A DNA stretch of 64,000 nucleotides from Symsagittifera roscoffensis (GCF_963678635.1 NC_087063.1:66392471-66456470); one strand, 5' to 3'; numbered from the stretch's first letter, positions 9,801 through 20,103 are shown. Numbers and translations are program-made. The notes: generated by a model from the sequence alone, not told the origin.

Positions 9801-10370
9801 TTAGGTACCCAGGTGACAATCCTCAAATAGGCTTGATGGAGTGAGGTATAACTGATTGTCCCATGCAGCACCTTAAGATCCTCGTGAGTAGTTTCCACCG
9901 GATCCAACCGGAGATCACTTAGTAGTTGAGATAATCCAGTTGATCCGTTCACCGAGGGGGTGACACAGTAGGGACAGTAAAACAGAGAGTTTCTGGGCAT
10001 TGCTGCAAGTGCTTTCTTTGTAGTTTTGGCACAGCTCATGTGGTACCAGTTGTTACACTGGTCGCATTGGACGCCACTCGAGCTCACGATACCGCTGTGC
10101 GGGCAATCCGCATTACCGCATGGTGCTGTGTCTTCTGATATCTGGGTGAGCAGTCCTGCGTGTGGATCTCGCGTCGCTTCGCTGCTGCTGGCAGACCGAA
10201 GTTTTCTCGCCATCTTGCTGGGACGTCAATCACTAGAAACTTGGTCAGGCCAAAGTCTTTTGTCCTTCAATATCGACGGCGTTCGTGTATTTTGGGTATC
10301 TCGAGACCTAAGTATGGGAACGTTCTTATTTTCTAGAGTGGGGGGATATTTTGGTAGTGGCCTTTAAGCT
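6856..10370 (-). mobile_element. PHD-RT-RLE non-LTR retrotransposon, near intact
   Basis: This element of about 3.4 kb lies in LTR fragment A. It holds one intact 1,035-codon ORF. Its 3'UTR of about 250 bp contains an imperfect 70-bp tandem repeat (TGTACAATA.ACAA.TATTATACAT at about 6920 and 6992) and ends in a T/A-rich tail at about 6856. The 5' end is an inverted copy of the neighbouring target (10,276-10,370). The intact ORF implies recent insertion. Confidence 0.75.
7106..10213 (-). CDS. PHD finger, reverse transcriptase and restriction-like endonuclease polyprotein
   Basis: This 1,035-residue polyprotein would copy the element's RNA into the genome by target-primed reverse transcription. 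A PHD-type C4-H-C3 finger is visible at C32, C37, C50, C53, H58, C61, C80 and C83. The RT follows: GPSG and RPIGIGEIFRRI near 324-399, motif A LFIDAENAF at 449-457, motif B TTQGD near 503-507, and the catalytic YADD at 535-538. The C-terminal endonuclease has a CCHC knuckle (C827, C829, H837, C841), an RHNE motif near 850 and conserved acidic residues D893 and D909, as in R2-type enzymes. No Myb domain was seen. The ATG has a good context (AAGATGG). This PHD-bearing group is common in invertebrates; I do not assign a named clade. Confidence 0.85.
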   Translation of the reverse strand: MARKLRSASSSEATRDPHAGLLTQISEDTAPCGNADCPHSGIVSSSGVQCDQCNNWYHMSCAKTTKKALAAMPRNSLFYCPYCVTPSVNGSTGLSQLLSDLRLDPVETTHEDLKVLHGTISYTSLHQAYLRIVTWVPNLFTLPQGKVGSQFLEEFIRILKNLTSDPKNAHSASLAFHLFPALMLQKPSARSKVKEHNNCTKARLEHWSNGNLDEIVSECLLIQDKFTSKRRKGVVNLSKTYSDLIMRGKLTQATQLLEGEESGGPLPVDDDLIAQLERKHPVAEPSHADALLKGPVKPTPASIYYNITGALIRKCALNSTGGAGPSGLSSTGAKRILCSDSFGKLTDDVCHALADLTRILATEQLPASVVQPIANCRMVGLDKSPGVRPIGIGEIFRRIITSALIQCFQDEVREIVGPLQTCAGISAGIESAFRSMQKTFNADECQAALFIDAENAFNRLNRGTALHNIEILCPQLHPFLNNFYKQPAILFVGGKSILSSEGTTQGDVAAMIMYAISMIPLVYDKTVTDIHKNFYADDGAGAGKLIRVKEWWELMKVRGPNYGYFPEPSKTVLVVKPQHLDEAEALFKSDGLIIRTSGKKYLGGVIGSTAFCSDFILQKTEKFTSMVEKLTEIAEQEPQAAYAGLVFSLQSKWSYLQRIMETPAEAWHNLSSSINNLLETKFGCKLDPTSLELAQLPARLGGLSIRDPIRQSALMNRASEYICEPHVDLICTQSENLPSGFESDQKSRRAYIRKQNTETQTELLQTIRPKLSERQDRLLEHTRRKGTSAWLTTLPIKELGYALNKMEFQDLLRLRYGISLDNLPVACVCGKPYDITHALNCSTGGFIHKRHNELRDLLANIIRETCFDVSIEPSLQPVVQTNSNRAEDRARLDIAARGFWRTGQHTLFDVRIFNPGATTNINRKISETFKHHEQEKIKNYRERILNSEHASFTPIIYSTSGDCSNLTSTFISQLALLTSEKRGTHYSETISWLRTRVNFCIMRGALLCIRGSRKMRSQTCYNQDISINNSLSRRD

Positions 10371-10490
10371 TGCGACATGAGACTAGAACCCGTTACAGCT
10401 TAAAGGCCACTACCAAAATATCCCCCACTCTAGAAAACAAGAACGTTCCCATACTTAGGTCTCGAGATACCCAAAATACACGAACGCCGT
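10276..10490. repeat. 95-bp inverted duplication at the 5' junction of the RT element
   Basis: Arms 10,276-10,370 and 10,397-10,490 are nearly perfect reverse complements around a 26-bp loop. The right arm and loop are LTR sequence matching 17,600-17,730. The left arm is an inverted copy joined directly to the leader of the 1,035-codon ORF. Confidence 0.85.
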
Positions 10491-11131
10491 TAAAAACCGG
10501 GTTGTAACAATCCGTTAAGTAACTTATTATTAGACAGTGGAACTTTGATCCATTTCAGATTGATCAACCTAAAACTCGCCTTATCTCAACATAAAAATCA
10601 TAAAACACACTCGAGAAAACTAAATTTAGTACTCACATAGCAGCGCGCTTGAGACACAGAGTAATTGAACTAATTAACGACTCTGGCATGAATATAATCA
10701 AATATAACTCAAGAAGTTTTCTAATGGTGAGTTCCAATCAAGGGAAGTAAGTTTTTACTCAAGAATATAGTTTTGGCTCTGGACCATTGGGACACTTAAC
10801 TTGTCCGCCTTTCCGTTGAAGGTTCACACTGGTCCAGTTGAGTTTAACTCCGCTCTCGTGTTCTTTTCGTCTCCTATGTCAGATAGGACAGCTCTACTCT
10901 CGTTTTCTACGATGGAAATTGCGAGTAGCGATTTCCCACTGTATATATTTGACCACTTTCCCGCCATTGTCAATTCGGTCGTTCTGCTTTTTCATTTTAT
11001 GTTTTCAGTTGTCGCGAGAAAACTGAGCATGACAGGCTCCATTCGAATTTTCAAAAAATAAAACTTCACTCCAAAATCACGTATGTTCGTGTCTTTCAAG
11101 GTCAAACTTCCAGATATGACCGACTGGCACT
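10371..11131 (-). repeat. LTR fragment A, proximal part
   Basis: On the minus strand this starts GTGCCAGTCGGTCATAT, matching the TGTGCCAGT start of the LTRs at 17,045 and 25,844. It then follows them through GATCCA..AATGGATCA and GGGAACGTTCTTATT. It is more divergent from either than they are from each other, so it is an older solo or truncated LTR. Confidence 0.7.
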
Positions 11132-11164
11132 TTTCATCACGTATTCCAGTCAAAATCCTTGGAA

Positions 11165-12430
11165 TTTTCTAGACATGGAAGTGATAACGATAAAAGAAGA
11201 TGACAAGTGTTTAAGTCCTTTTCAATTAAAATGGATACGGCTTACGTTTCTTCAATAAGAGCACGCAACTCGACACGAGAAAATATAATATACAAGTTTT
11301 ACAAATAAAAAATTTCGCAATCTGATTGCCAGGGAGATTCTGTTTTAAAAAGCTGCCTGCTCTGGGTTCCTCAGTGCATATGCTTAGGCTCTTACAAAGC
11401 TTGCTCAAAAAAATTTCTGTGCTGGGGTCGGCCTCGCCCTGAATCTCAAAAGCTAGCGGTTGAAAAAGATATCCATCACCTACAAGATCTTTATAATAGT
11501 TGTTTTTTCGCTCTTCCGCTTTAGGGGCAGCAGTACCAGGGTTACAAACAGACCCGGCATTAATCCTACAAGGAGCTAAGGAGTTTGATACCGTTACATT
11601 CCACAAGAGCTGCTTACCAACAGCCCATGGAACGAGCGTCAAACCGTCTGGTTGCTTCTGGTTGGTCCTGTAGAGGTGTCGTGGTTCTAAAACAGACGGA
11701 ATGTGAGTAGAAGATAAACTCTGCTTTATAAAGGCATTCAGGTTTGACTGCCTAGAGAATCTCCCTGCACTTTTGAGGCAAGAAAGACCATGCCAACCAT
11801 GATCGGTAATGTCTTTTCCGCACACTCATTTATACCGTTTGCACTTTTTTGAGTTTAATCGAAGTCCTATTGCAATTCTGAGTTGTATGTTTGACAGGTT
11901 TAACCTTAACTTTTTGCCCGGGATGACTTTCAACCCTTGGGAGCCAATTCTATCCATATAGGTTCCATCCACATGCTCCAAATCAAAATTTTGCTTAAGG
12001 CATATTTCGCTCCTACTGCTGAGGCTAAAAAAGCGGGTAAAGAATGTACACGAACGGAAGAAACGCCCAAGCCATCTTTGGCTGCCGGCAAAACTAATTG
12101 TAGAAACTGTTTATCATCCATTTTCACATCAGTGATCTTACATAACGAAATGCTTAGTAAATTGTCGTAGCGTTGCAAATAATCATTTTGCAAAAAACAA
12201 GGGCCCGTACGCAAAAAATAGAGGAGTTTTGGCATGCTAAAGCAATTTTTCAGGAGGTAAAAACCATAAGGGACGTCTAGTTTGTCAATGACATCCGAGA
12301 TTTTTTCAAGCTTCCTGTCCAATGATTTGATTTCATAGCAATGCAAACTGATAAGTGATTTGGATTCATATCGATAGTTATCGAAGAACCAAAAATCTTT
12401 TTCACCAATTGATTTTAATCTTGAAATACT
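11165..12430 (-). pseudogene. PHD-RT-RLE element family 2, fragment Q (thumb, endonuclease, 3'UTR)
   Basis: Frame fragments at 12,346-11,930 and 11,825-11,226 encode the RT thumb (PKLLYFLRTGPCF, LPAAKDGLGVSSVR, LPAFLASAVGAKY) and the endonuclease (CGKDITDHGWHGLSC, EPRHLYR, RPDGLTLVPWA, WNVTV). The Cys/His knuckle and the P-D..D core typical of this group are recognisable. A deletion of about 170 bp relative to fragment R lies near 11,960 between them. The 3'UTR block near 11,170-11,215 recurs at 15,226. Confidence 0.7.
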
Positions 12431-12724
12431 GAATCAACAAAAACGGATGGAAAAAACACAATTAGAATGCATAACATTCGCCTATAAAGTATTCAGCAAC
12501 GGAAAAAAACTAATACAGCGGCAGAAATAAGATAAGATATAATCTTAAGCTCAAAAAAATCAACTTAAGAACTTAAGATAATTCTCATAACGAAGTGATG
12601 TTTGAAATTGAACAAAAACACATTGTCTTGACAACGTTTTGTAACGTTTTGCGACAACTAACAATGAGAAGCCTCGTGAACAAAAATGTAAGATGAAAAA
12701 TTGCGACGCAGTAGCTCTAGGAAA

Positions 12725-14750
12725 TTTTAATCAAGGGCAACAACCCATATAGATACCAGCGAAACGATTAAAAACACAATCATAGGCATATTTCGCTCCT
12801 ACTGCTGAGGCTAAGAAAGCTGGTAAAGCAAGTAGACGAGAGAAAGAAACGCCCAAGCCAACTTTGGCTGCCGGGAGAACTGCTTGTAAAAACTGGTTAT
12901 CATGCATAACGAATTTCTTAGTAATTTGTCGTAGCGTACCAAAAAAATTTTTATTGCAAGAAAACAAGGGCTCGTACGCAAAAAATATAGGAGTTTTGGC
13001 ATGCTAGAGCAATTTTTCGGGAGGTAAAAACCATAATGGGCGTCTAGTTTGTCAATGACATCCGAGATTTTTTCAAGCTCCTTATTTTTTGTCGAGCAAT
13101 TATTTTCGGCAAAGCTCGCCGAATGGAGATTCTAAAATAGGGAGTTCCTCTTTTGTTTTTGTTTTTATTTTGGAGCATATTTTTCCAAATTTTGATAAAA
13201 TTGAATTATACTGTGTACGCGTAGTCGGTCCCAAAAAACAAAGTTTGCACTTCTCAGTGTTCAAGCTCAGGCCGTAAATTTGTTCCAATTTCAGAATGTT
13301 TTTAAGGACCCGGAGTACTACATTATAGTCGTCTAAATACCTTATATTCCATCATCTAAATACCAGATATTAATTTTCGACTCCAACTGTTTGACTAGTG
13401 TCTGAATTGTTTCCGCAAAAAGGGGCGGGGCTTCAGGATCACCTTGCTGAGTTCCGTCTTCTGACATTATGAAAGAGTTTCCATAAAAAAGGTAACTAGG
13501 TTTACTATAATTGAAATGGGTGTAATTATATAAATTGGGGCGATTTGAATCATCATAGTTCAGCATTGTTTCTCTATTTAGAGAGTTAAAGGCATTTTTA
13601 AAATCTAGTTTTGAAAAAACAGTGCATTTTGGATTGTCGTCGCGTTCAAATAGGTTTCGAAACGAGTGTGCAGCTAGTTCTGCTCCTCGTTTAGTACCGC
13701 ATCCTACCTGAACGTTTCAGAAAAAATTTTGTCACTCGGAGAGGGCCCTGCTTCCAGCGCATTTAGACGCGATACGTCTCAGCGTGTTGCCTATGGCAAT
13801 CGGTCTCAACCCTCCGTCTATCTTTATTAGGGCGATAAGTTTTGCGCCAAAAAAGAAGGTCTTAGGGGATCGGGTATTTTGCCATCTCCAGGTTTATCAG
13901 CTTAGTAAGCGATTTCAGAAAATTAAGTCCTGCACTGCCATTCGAATTACTAACAAGATCTTTAAAAATTTGAGGAACTAGTTTATCAGGACCTGCTGCT
14001 GATCCGTTCGGGAAGGACATTATCGCTTTGTATAGGTCTAAATTTTCTGGATTTGGAGCTGCAAATTTGGCTCGCTGAGGGTGCTTAGACAACAATTTTT
14101 GATAGTTATCACTTGAAAAAGGAGCAATTTTGTTATCCGAAGCAGCAAGCCTTATTCCTCTTTTTATATTTCCTTGATCGAGCTTACTACTTATTAGCTT
14201 TATTCTCTGCTCGAGCTCACTCAGAGGCGGGCTTGAAACTTGGGGATGGGGTTTTGGAAGTGACACGTCATTTGCTCGAATTTTTTTTATTTATCAAAGA
14301 GCTCATGCTTGTGGTTTGTTTGCGACCACTTCTTTTTGGTTGCTCCAAAAAAAACGAGAACGACGTTAAAAAATTACCATTTTGTAACATCTTCTACATT
14401 GTAGACGATGTCATTTATTTTGTCCGACAGACTTTTCGCTAAGGGAACACGCGAGTTTTCTGGTACTCTCTTGAGTACTCGGACATTTGAGATGGATGTA
14501 TTAACATAACTGTCTAGCACTAAATCATTACCTATTGTTGCTTTGTTAACAGATTTTTCATCAACGCATAAAGGACACTGAAACCATTGGGTTTTCTTAG
14601 AGTCGCTAATAGAAATATTTACACAACTGATATGACACCAACTAGAACAACAATCACATCTAATCCAATTTATCGGTCCTGAAGGTTTTAAGCAATCTAT
14701 GCTTGTACACTCTTTGCTGTTTTTCCCCATCTTGACGCAGCATAAAGGTA
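12725..14750 (-). pseudogene. PHD-RT-RLE element family 2, fragment P (PHD finger to thumb)
   Basis: This is a degraded 5' part of the same family. It starts with an ORF encoding a PHD finger and continues through RT pieces with a GPDKL motif (frame 14,266-13,862), TQQGDPEAP and the catalytic YLDD (13,566-13,342), and a thumb (13,088-12,731). Stops and frameshifts separate the pieces. The endonuclease is absent and fragment Q follows directly. The sequence resembles the 1,035-residue polyprotein in layout but is a distinct subfamily. Confidence 0.7.
14374..14730 (-). CDS. PHD finger N-terminus of fragment P
   Basis: This 118-residue frame has the Cys/His series CTSIDC..CDCC..CHISC..FQCPLC, a C4-H-C3 PHD-type finger comparable with the N-terminus of the 1,035-residue polyprotein. 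It is the start of the element's polyprotein and not a separate host gene. The downstream part is broken, so the fragment is unlikely to be functional. Confidence 0.6.
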   Translation of the reverse strand: MGKNSKECTSIDCLKPSGPINWIRCDCCSSWCHISCVNISISDSKKTQWFQCPLCVDEKSVNKATIGNDLVLDSYVNTSISNVRVLKRVPENSRVPLAKSLSDKINDIVYNVEDVTKW

Positions 14751-15001
14751 AAAAAAAAGATTTTGACAGGACTTTAGGGGACTGAACTAATTTATAAATC
14801 TGGTGGGAATTTTATAAATCAGCAAAAAAAAATAAAAGACAATTAGATTAATTTAAATTTTAAAGTCGAATTATAAAAATCAAAAACAATGAACAAACTC
14901 ACCCGAGCTCAGTAAGTCCAGCGGTGCATCACCAGACTCTTCAAGCCAGTTCCACTTTCCCACCTCGCCAAAGAAAGCCACTTGACAAACCTGTCTCTAA
15001 A

Positions 15002-15116
15002 ATCCCTCAGAGGGCGCTCCACAAAGAGGCACAAACATCAAACATAACAAATCTATTTAAAGGTTTATCGCAACAATTAGGCTAAAAGTCTGTTTGTGGA
15101 GCGCCCTCTGAGGGAT
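15002..15116. repeat. 115-bp mini-element with exact 24-bp terminal inverted repeats
   Basis: The ends at 15,002-15,025 and 15,093-15,116 are exact reverse complements, starting ATCCCTCAGAGGGCGCTCC. The 67-bp middle is AT-rich and non-coding. No clear target duplication is visible. It is probably a very short MITE. It lies between family-2 fragments P and R. Confidence 0.75.
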
Positions 15117-15225
15117 CCAAAAACTAAGTCCTGCACTGCCATACTTCCGTCTTCTGCAAGATAACTTTTATCATTATCAAAGTTATTCTGCCGATTCTGC
15201 CTCGACCTGAATCTCAAAATAACTT

Positions 15226-16680
15226 TCTAGATATGGAAGTGATAATGATAAAAGATGACAAGTGTTGAAGCCCTTACAATTAAAATCGATAAGGGTTACG
15301 TTTTTTAAATAAGAACACGCAACTCGACACGAAAAAATATAATATACAAGTGTTACAATTGAAAAATTTCGTCGAAAGTTATTTTGTCATTTATTGTTCC
15401 GAATACGCAAGCAGCGTTCGCAATCTGTATTGCCAGGGAGATTCTCTGTTTGAAAAAACTGCCTGCTCCGGGTTCCTCAGTGCATATGCTTATGTTCTTA
15501 CAAAGCCTGCTCTTAAAAAAAATTATGCTGGGGCCGGCCTCGACCTGAATCTCAAAACCTAGCTGTTGAAAAAGATACCCATCATCTACTGAATCTTTAT
15601 ACTTGTCCTTTTTTTGCTCTTCCGCTTCAGCGACAGCCCTACCAGGGTTACAAACAGACCCGGCACTAATCCTACTAAGAGCTAAGGAGTCTCCTACCGT
15701 AACATCCCACATAAGCTGCTTATCAACAGCCCATGGAATCAGCGTCAAATCGTCTGGTCGCTTCTGATCGGTCCTGTAGAGGTGTCGTGGTTCTAAAACA
15801 GCCGGAATGTGATTGGAAGATAAACTCTGCTTTATAAGGGCATTCGGGTTTTGAGGCAAGAAAGACCATGCAAACCATCATCGGTAACGTATTTTCCGCA
15901 CACTCATTTATACCATTTGCATCTTTTTGAGCTTAATCGAAGTCCTATTGCAATTCTGAGTTGTAGGTTTGACAGGTTTAACCTTAACTTTTTGCCCGGG
16001 ATGACTTTCAACCCTTGGGAGCCAATTCTATCTTGGAACGCGTTGAATCTTTTTACGTCCGTTGGTTTGAGCCGTTAAATCAAGTGTGCAATTTCGCTGT
16101 CGAAAATTGGCTGTCCAATTGTTTTGGATATCATTTCCTGGAGCGATTTCAGTTTTTCCAAGTTCAAACCACCATTTAAGCGCATCATCAAAGGTTCCAT
16201 CCACATGCTCCAAATCAAAATTTTGCTTAAGGCATATTTCGCTTCTACTGCTGAGGTTAAAAAAGCGGGTAAAGAATGTACACGAACGGAAGAAACGCCC
16301 AAGCCACCTTTGGCTGCCGGCAAATCTAATTGTAGAAACTGGTTATCATCCATTTTCACATCAATGATCTTACATAACGAAATGCTTAGTAAATTGTCGT
16401 AGCGTTGCAAATAATCATTTTGCAAAAAACAAGGGCCCGTACGCAAAAAATAGAGGAGTTTTGGCATGCTAAAGCAATTTTTCAGGAGGTAAAAACCATA
16501 AGGGACGTCTAGTTTGTCAATGACATCCGAGATTTTTTCAAGCTTCCTGTCCAATGATTTGATTTCATAGCAATGCAAACTGATAAGTGATTTGGATTCA
16601 TATCGATAGTTATCGAAGAACCAAAAATCTTTTTCACCAATTGATTTTAATCTTGAAATACTGAATCAACAAAAACGGAT
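15226..16680 (-). pseudogene. PHD-RT-RLE element family 2, fragment R (thumb, endonuclease, 3'UTR)
   Basis: This matches fragment Q. Frames at 16,578-16,075 (thumb: PKLLYFLRTGPCF, LPAAKGGLGVSS, LPAFLTSAV) and 15,859-15,353 (endonuclease: EPRHLYRTDQKRPDDLTLIPWA, MWDVTV) are separated by frame breaks. Similarity to Q is about 85 percent over the endonuclease but near identity over the thumb and the adjoining non-coding part. It is 5'-truncated where it meets the Penelope fragment. Confidence 0.7.
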
Positions 16681-16931
16681 GGAAAAAACACAATTAGAAT
16701 GCATAACATTCGCCTATAAAGTATTCAGCAACGGAAAAAAACTAATACAGCGGCAGAAACAAGATAAGATATAATCTTAAGCTCAAAAAAATCAACTTAA
16801 GAACTTAAGATAATTCTCATAACGAAGTGATGTTTGAAATTGAACAAAAACACATTGTCTTGACAACGTTTTGTAACGTTTTGCGACAACTAACAATGAG
16901 AAGCCTCGTGAACAAAAATGTAAGATGAAAA
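16190..16931 (+). repeat. Near-identical duplication of 11,960-12,703
   Basis: About 740 bp, spanning the thumb coding part and about 350 bp upstream, matches 11,960-12,703 with only a few differences, in the same orientation. The adjoining endonuclease parts differ much more. The 350-bp upstream portion is not recognisably coding. Confidence 0.8.
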
Positions 16932-17044
16932 ATAGCGAAACGATTAAAAACATTGCTGTAAATCCGGATGAAACCATAATATCTCTTGATGTGAAAAGCT
17001 TATACACAAATGATCTTCTGAAGGAAGCAATTAAATTTGCCTCA
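16925..17044 (+). pseudogene. Penelope-like RT, 5' fragment (motif A)
   Basis: This encodes NSETIKNIAVNPDETIISLDVKSLYTN followed in frame by DLLKEAIKFA. The SLDVKSLYTN block is RT motif A of Penelope-like elements. The frame is cut by the 5' LTR at 17,045, and the rest of the RT resumes after the 3' LTR at 26,890. About 17 expected residues seem to be missing at the break. Confidence 0.7.
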
Positions 17045-18121
17045 TGTGCCAGTTGGTCATATCCCGAATTTTCACTGATTTTTTTGGGCGAGGGGAGGGG
17101 GGGAAATGGTACCTTTGCAAAAATTCGAATTGGCCATGTCATACTCAAGTTTATTGCAGAAACTGAAATAAGAAGTCAATAAAATTAAAGACTCGAATTA
17201 TAGTTGCGGTAAAATGGACAAAAAATTAGTCTAATAACGACAATCGATTCGAGTAGAACTATCCTGTTCCTGATAGAGAAAGCCGAGAGCTAATGCGAAA
17301 AAGTTATTACTGGAGTAAGGAGAACCTTGATTGGGCAAGTTGACGAGTGAAGCGACGCATTGGTCCAAACAACAAAACTACTTGAGTTCAAACTAATAAC
17401 TTCCTCAAACTTTCTGAGTTCCTTTAGTTAAATTAGTTTCTCGATTCTAGAGTTGCGTCACTCTGTGAGTACTGAATTTAATTTCTTGAGTGTAGTTTAC
17501 ACAGTCAAATTGAGATAAGTCTGGTTTTGAATTGATCCACGGAAATGGATCAGAGGTCCGCTGTTTCATAAAAAACTTATGGTATTTTGAGTTTATAACC
17601 ATGTTTTAACGACGTTTGCGTGTTTCAGGTATCTAGAGACCTAGCCATGGGAACGTTCTTATTTCTAGAGAGGGGGAGGGGTGTTTGGTAGAAGCCTTCA
17701 TGCTGTAGCAATATTTTGTAGCCCCAGGCCTTAAGCGAACCGAATTGGCTCCGACTAATGAGGTATAAAAGAAAAAGAGATAGTGACCCTGACCCTTGAG
17801 CCAATGGTTATAGGGCCTCTTTCTCTTAACCTCATATGTGACGTAAGCGGAAAACTGTTACATAATGTTTTTATGGCGCTTCTGGGTGCTTTAAGACATC
17901 ATGCTTACTGGATCGAACCTACTTGAATCAGCTCCGGGCTACATGTCCACTCTAGAGTACGGGTAGTACGGTTCAACTGGAACGTGTCCACCTCCTGATC
18001 GTACCGTGATAGCTTTATAGGTAAAAGTGTGAAAGTTTTCTCGGTGCGCTTTCGGATACGAGGCTTAGCTAACCGAGTATGGGGGTCAATAGAGAAAAAA
18101 AAATTGGTAAAAGATATAGTG
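17045..18121 (+). repeat. 5' LTR of the Ty3-type element
   Basis: It starts TGTGCCAGTTGG and is co-linear with 25,844-26,889 to a common end at ..TATAGTG. It contains the GGGAACGTTCTTATT and AAGCGAACCGAATTGG blocks also found in LTR fragment A. The primer-binding site is not obvious next to the end. Confidence 0.8.
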
Positions 18122-19265
18122 CGAAACAACAACAAAAAATGTAAAGAAAATAAAAGAAAAACCAGAAAAAAGTAGAAAAAGAAGGGTGTCTTTAGTTTCT
18201 AGATTAGAAAGATCGGATTTTTGTTTTAAATATTAGTTTAGTTATACTGTTTGACATTGAGAGCAATTACCTGGCAGGTGGACGAAAGAAAGGGCGTTGA
18301 AAGGCTTTTCAGATAGCCTTACAATCTCGGATAACTACTGGCAGACTTCACTGGATAAGGTGACCAGTTGGATAGTGAAGAGGTTCAGAGGACCGAAGTC
18401 CTGGGAATCAAGAAAGGTCAGTACTCGGAAGGGGCCACCAGAAGTGTGACCAGTGCAAGGTGACTACTGGGGGAGGTCATCGGAGTATGCTGTTTGGTCA
18501 AACAGGTATCGTTAACATCCAATTTATACCCCAAGAGATAGGCATAAAATTGAATAAGCGGCACCCCCGCAAATTTTTGACTTGAGCAAAAACTTTTACA
18601 TGAGCTTGAAAAATGTTTCTACGGGGTTTCTCTTGATTGATTTTGCGCCTATCGCGCTAAAAGGGTTTTTCACACAAATGGGGTGCTGTAAAAGGGGGAG
18701 GTTATACAGGGGGTTGGTTAAGATAAAGGTGGTGGTTGGAAATTGTCAGAAGAGTTTCCTTTTACCGTAACAAAACAATCGACATGGTCGATATGGTTAC
18801 AAGTTTTTGATCAGGGCAAGTACTTACTGCTGCTAAAAAGACTAGAAACAGAAGTTGACACGCAAAGGTACCCCATAGTCAACTCGAGATACATTTGGTG
18901 GTCTGTCCAGATCGGCTGGGGCGATCGGAGGGAAGTTTTTTAGAAAACAATTAGGTGAATATTTCCATTTCTACAACTGTAGTTGAGCTAAGGCCTGACA
19001 ACCAGGCACCAGAGAAATTTTTTTGAACAACAGTTTTGACATACTTAATATAATACATTTTCTTAAGAGACTTATAACATTTTGAGTTTTTTTTGGGTCG
19101 CACTTGAAAAAATTAGTACTTTTTTAAGACAATCAGACTTCAATTTCAGTAATTTTCAGTAATAAATTGGTATTGGAAACCCAATTTAAGCCTTTCAGTT
19201 ACAATTGATTGAGGGACGCAGGACATTTTAGAGATATTGTAATCAAAATTTGGCAACATTATTGG
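18122..19265 (+). other. Untranslated leader of the Ty3-type element
   Basis: No convincing ORF is present. Around 18,260-18,480 there is a GC-richer stretch with recurring GACCAGT/GTGACCAG words. This is probably the non-coding leader between the LTR and Gag. Confidence 0.4.
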
Positions 19266-19269
19266 GGGA

Positions 19270-19895
19270 TGGGGCACTTTACTTGAGACCCTGAGACAGT
19301 CCTGGGAATCTAAATCAGCTGCTCAAGACTAGATCTGCTTGACTCCTGGGAAACTAAATTAAATTTCCAACACTAGATTTGCCTGAGTCCTGGGAAGCTA
19401 AATCATTTTTAACTGCCCAAAACTGGTTTGCCGGGTCGTGAGAAGTTTAATCAACTAGCCAACACTTGAGTCCTGGGAATCTAAAACAACTGCCCCACAC
19501 TTGAGTCCTGGGGAGTTAAATCAACAGCCAAACAATTGAGTCCTTGGAAGCTAAAACAACTGCCCAACAATTGAGTCGTGAGAAGTTAAATCAACTGCCA
19601 AACAATTGAATACCGAGAAGCTAAAACAACTGCCCAACACTTGAGTCCTGGGAAGCTAAAACAACTGCCAAACACTGGATCGCTGGAGTCCTGGGAAGCT
19701 AAAACAAGTGCCCAACACTAAAAGAATTGAATCTTGGGAGGCTTGAAAAACTGTCCAACGCTAAAGGAATTAAGTCTTGGGAAGCTAAAACAACTGCCAA
19801 ACACTAAGGGAATCAAGTCTTGGGAAGCTCAAAAGCTGCCCAACACCTGGGTTTTTGGGGGTCCTGGGAAGCTAAATTAACTGTCCTACGCTAGA
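19270..19895 (+). repeat. Minisatellite, about 14 units of 36-50 bp
   Basis: Units follow the pattern TTGAGTCCTGGGAAGCTAAA, then ACAACTGCCCAACAC. Length and spelling vary between units. It lies in the leader of the LTR element, upstream of Gag. Confidence 0.85.
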
Positions 19896-20103
19896 AACTT
19901 GGAATAGGAACAATTGGAAAAACCACTAGGATCATTAAGTTTTAAGCTAGACTTTTGAAGTACATAAAAAACAAAAAATTGTTTTAGAAAGGTTAAGCAA
20001 CTGGAAGCAAGTTATAATAAATTTTTTATTTTTTTGAATTTTATATTTCTTATATACTGGTATATATACGAAAGTTTACATTAACTAAAATTGTAAATAG
20101 AGA

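Noticed and set aside
14895-15000. Exon-like GC-richer stretch on the minus strand with a GTGAGT donor
   Set aside because: About 20 codons look coding (GKWNWLEESGDAPLDLL), but the acceptor is weak and no partner exon or phase supports it.
19270-19895. CRISPR-like array
   Set aside because: Units vary in length and sequence with no constant repeat/unique spacer structure, and the genome is eukaryotic. It is a minisatellite.
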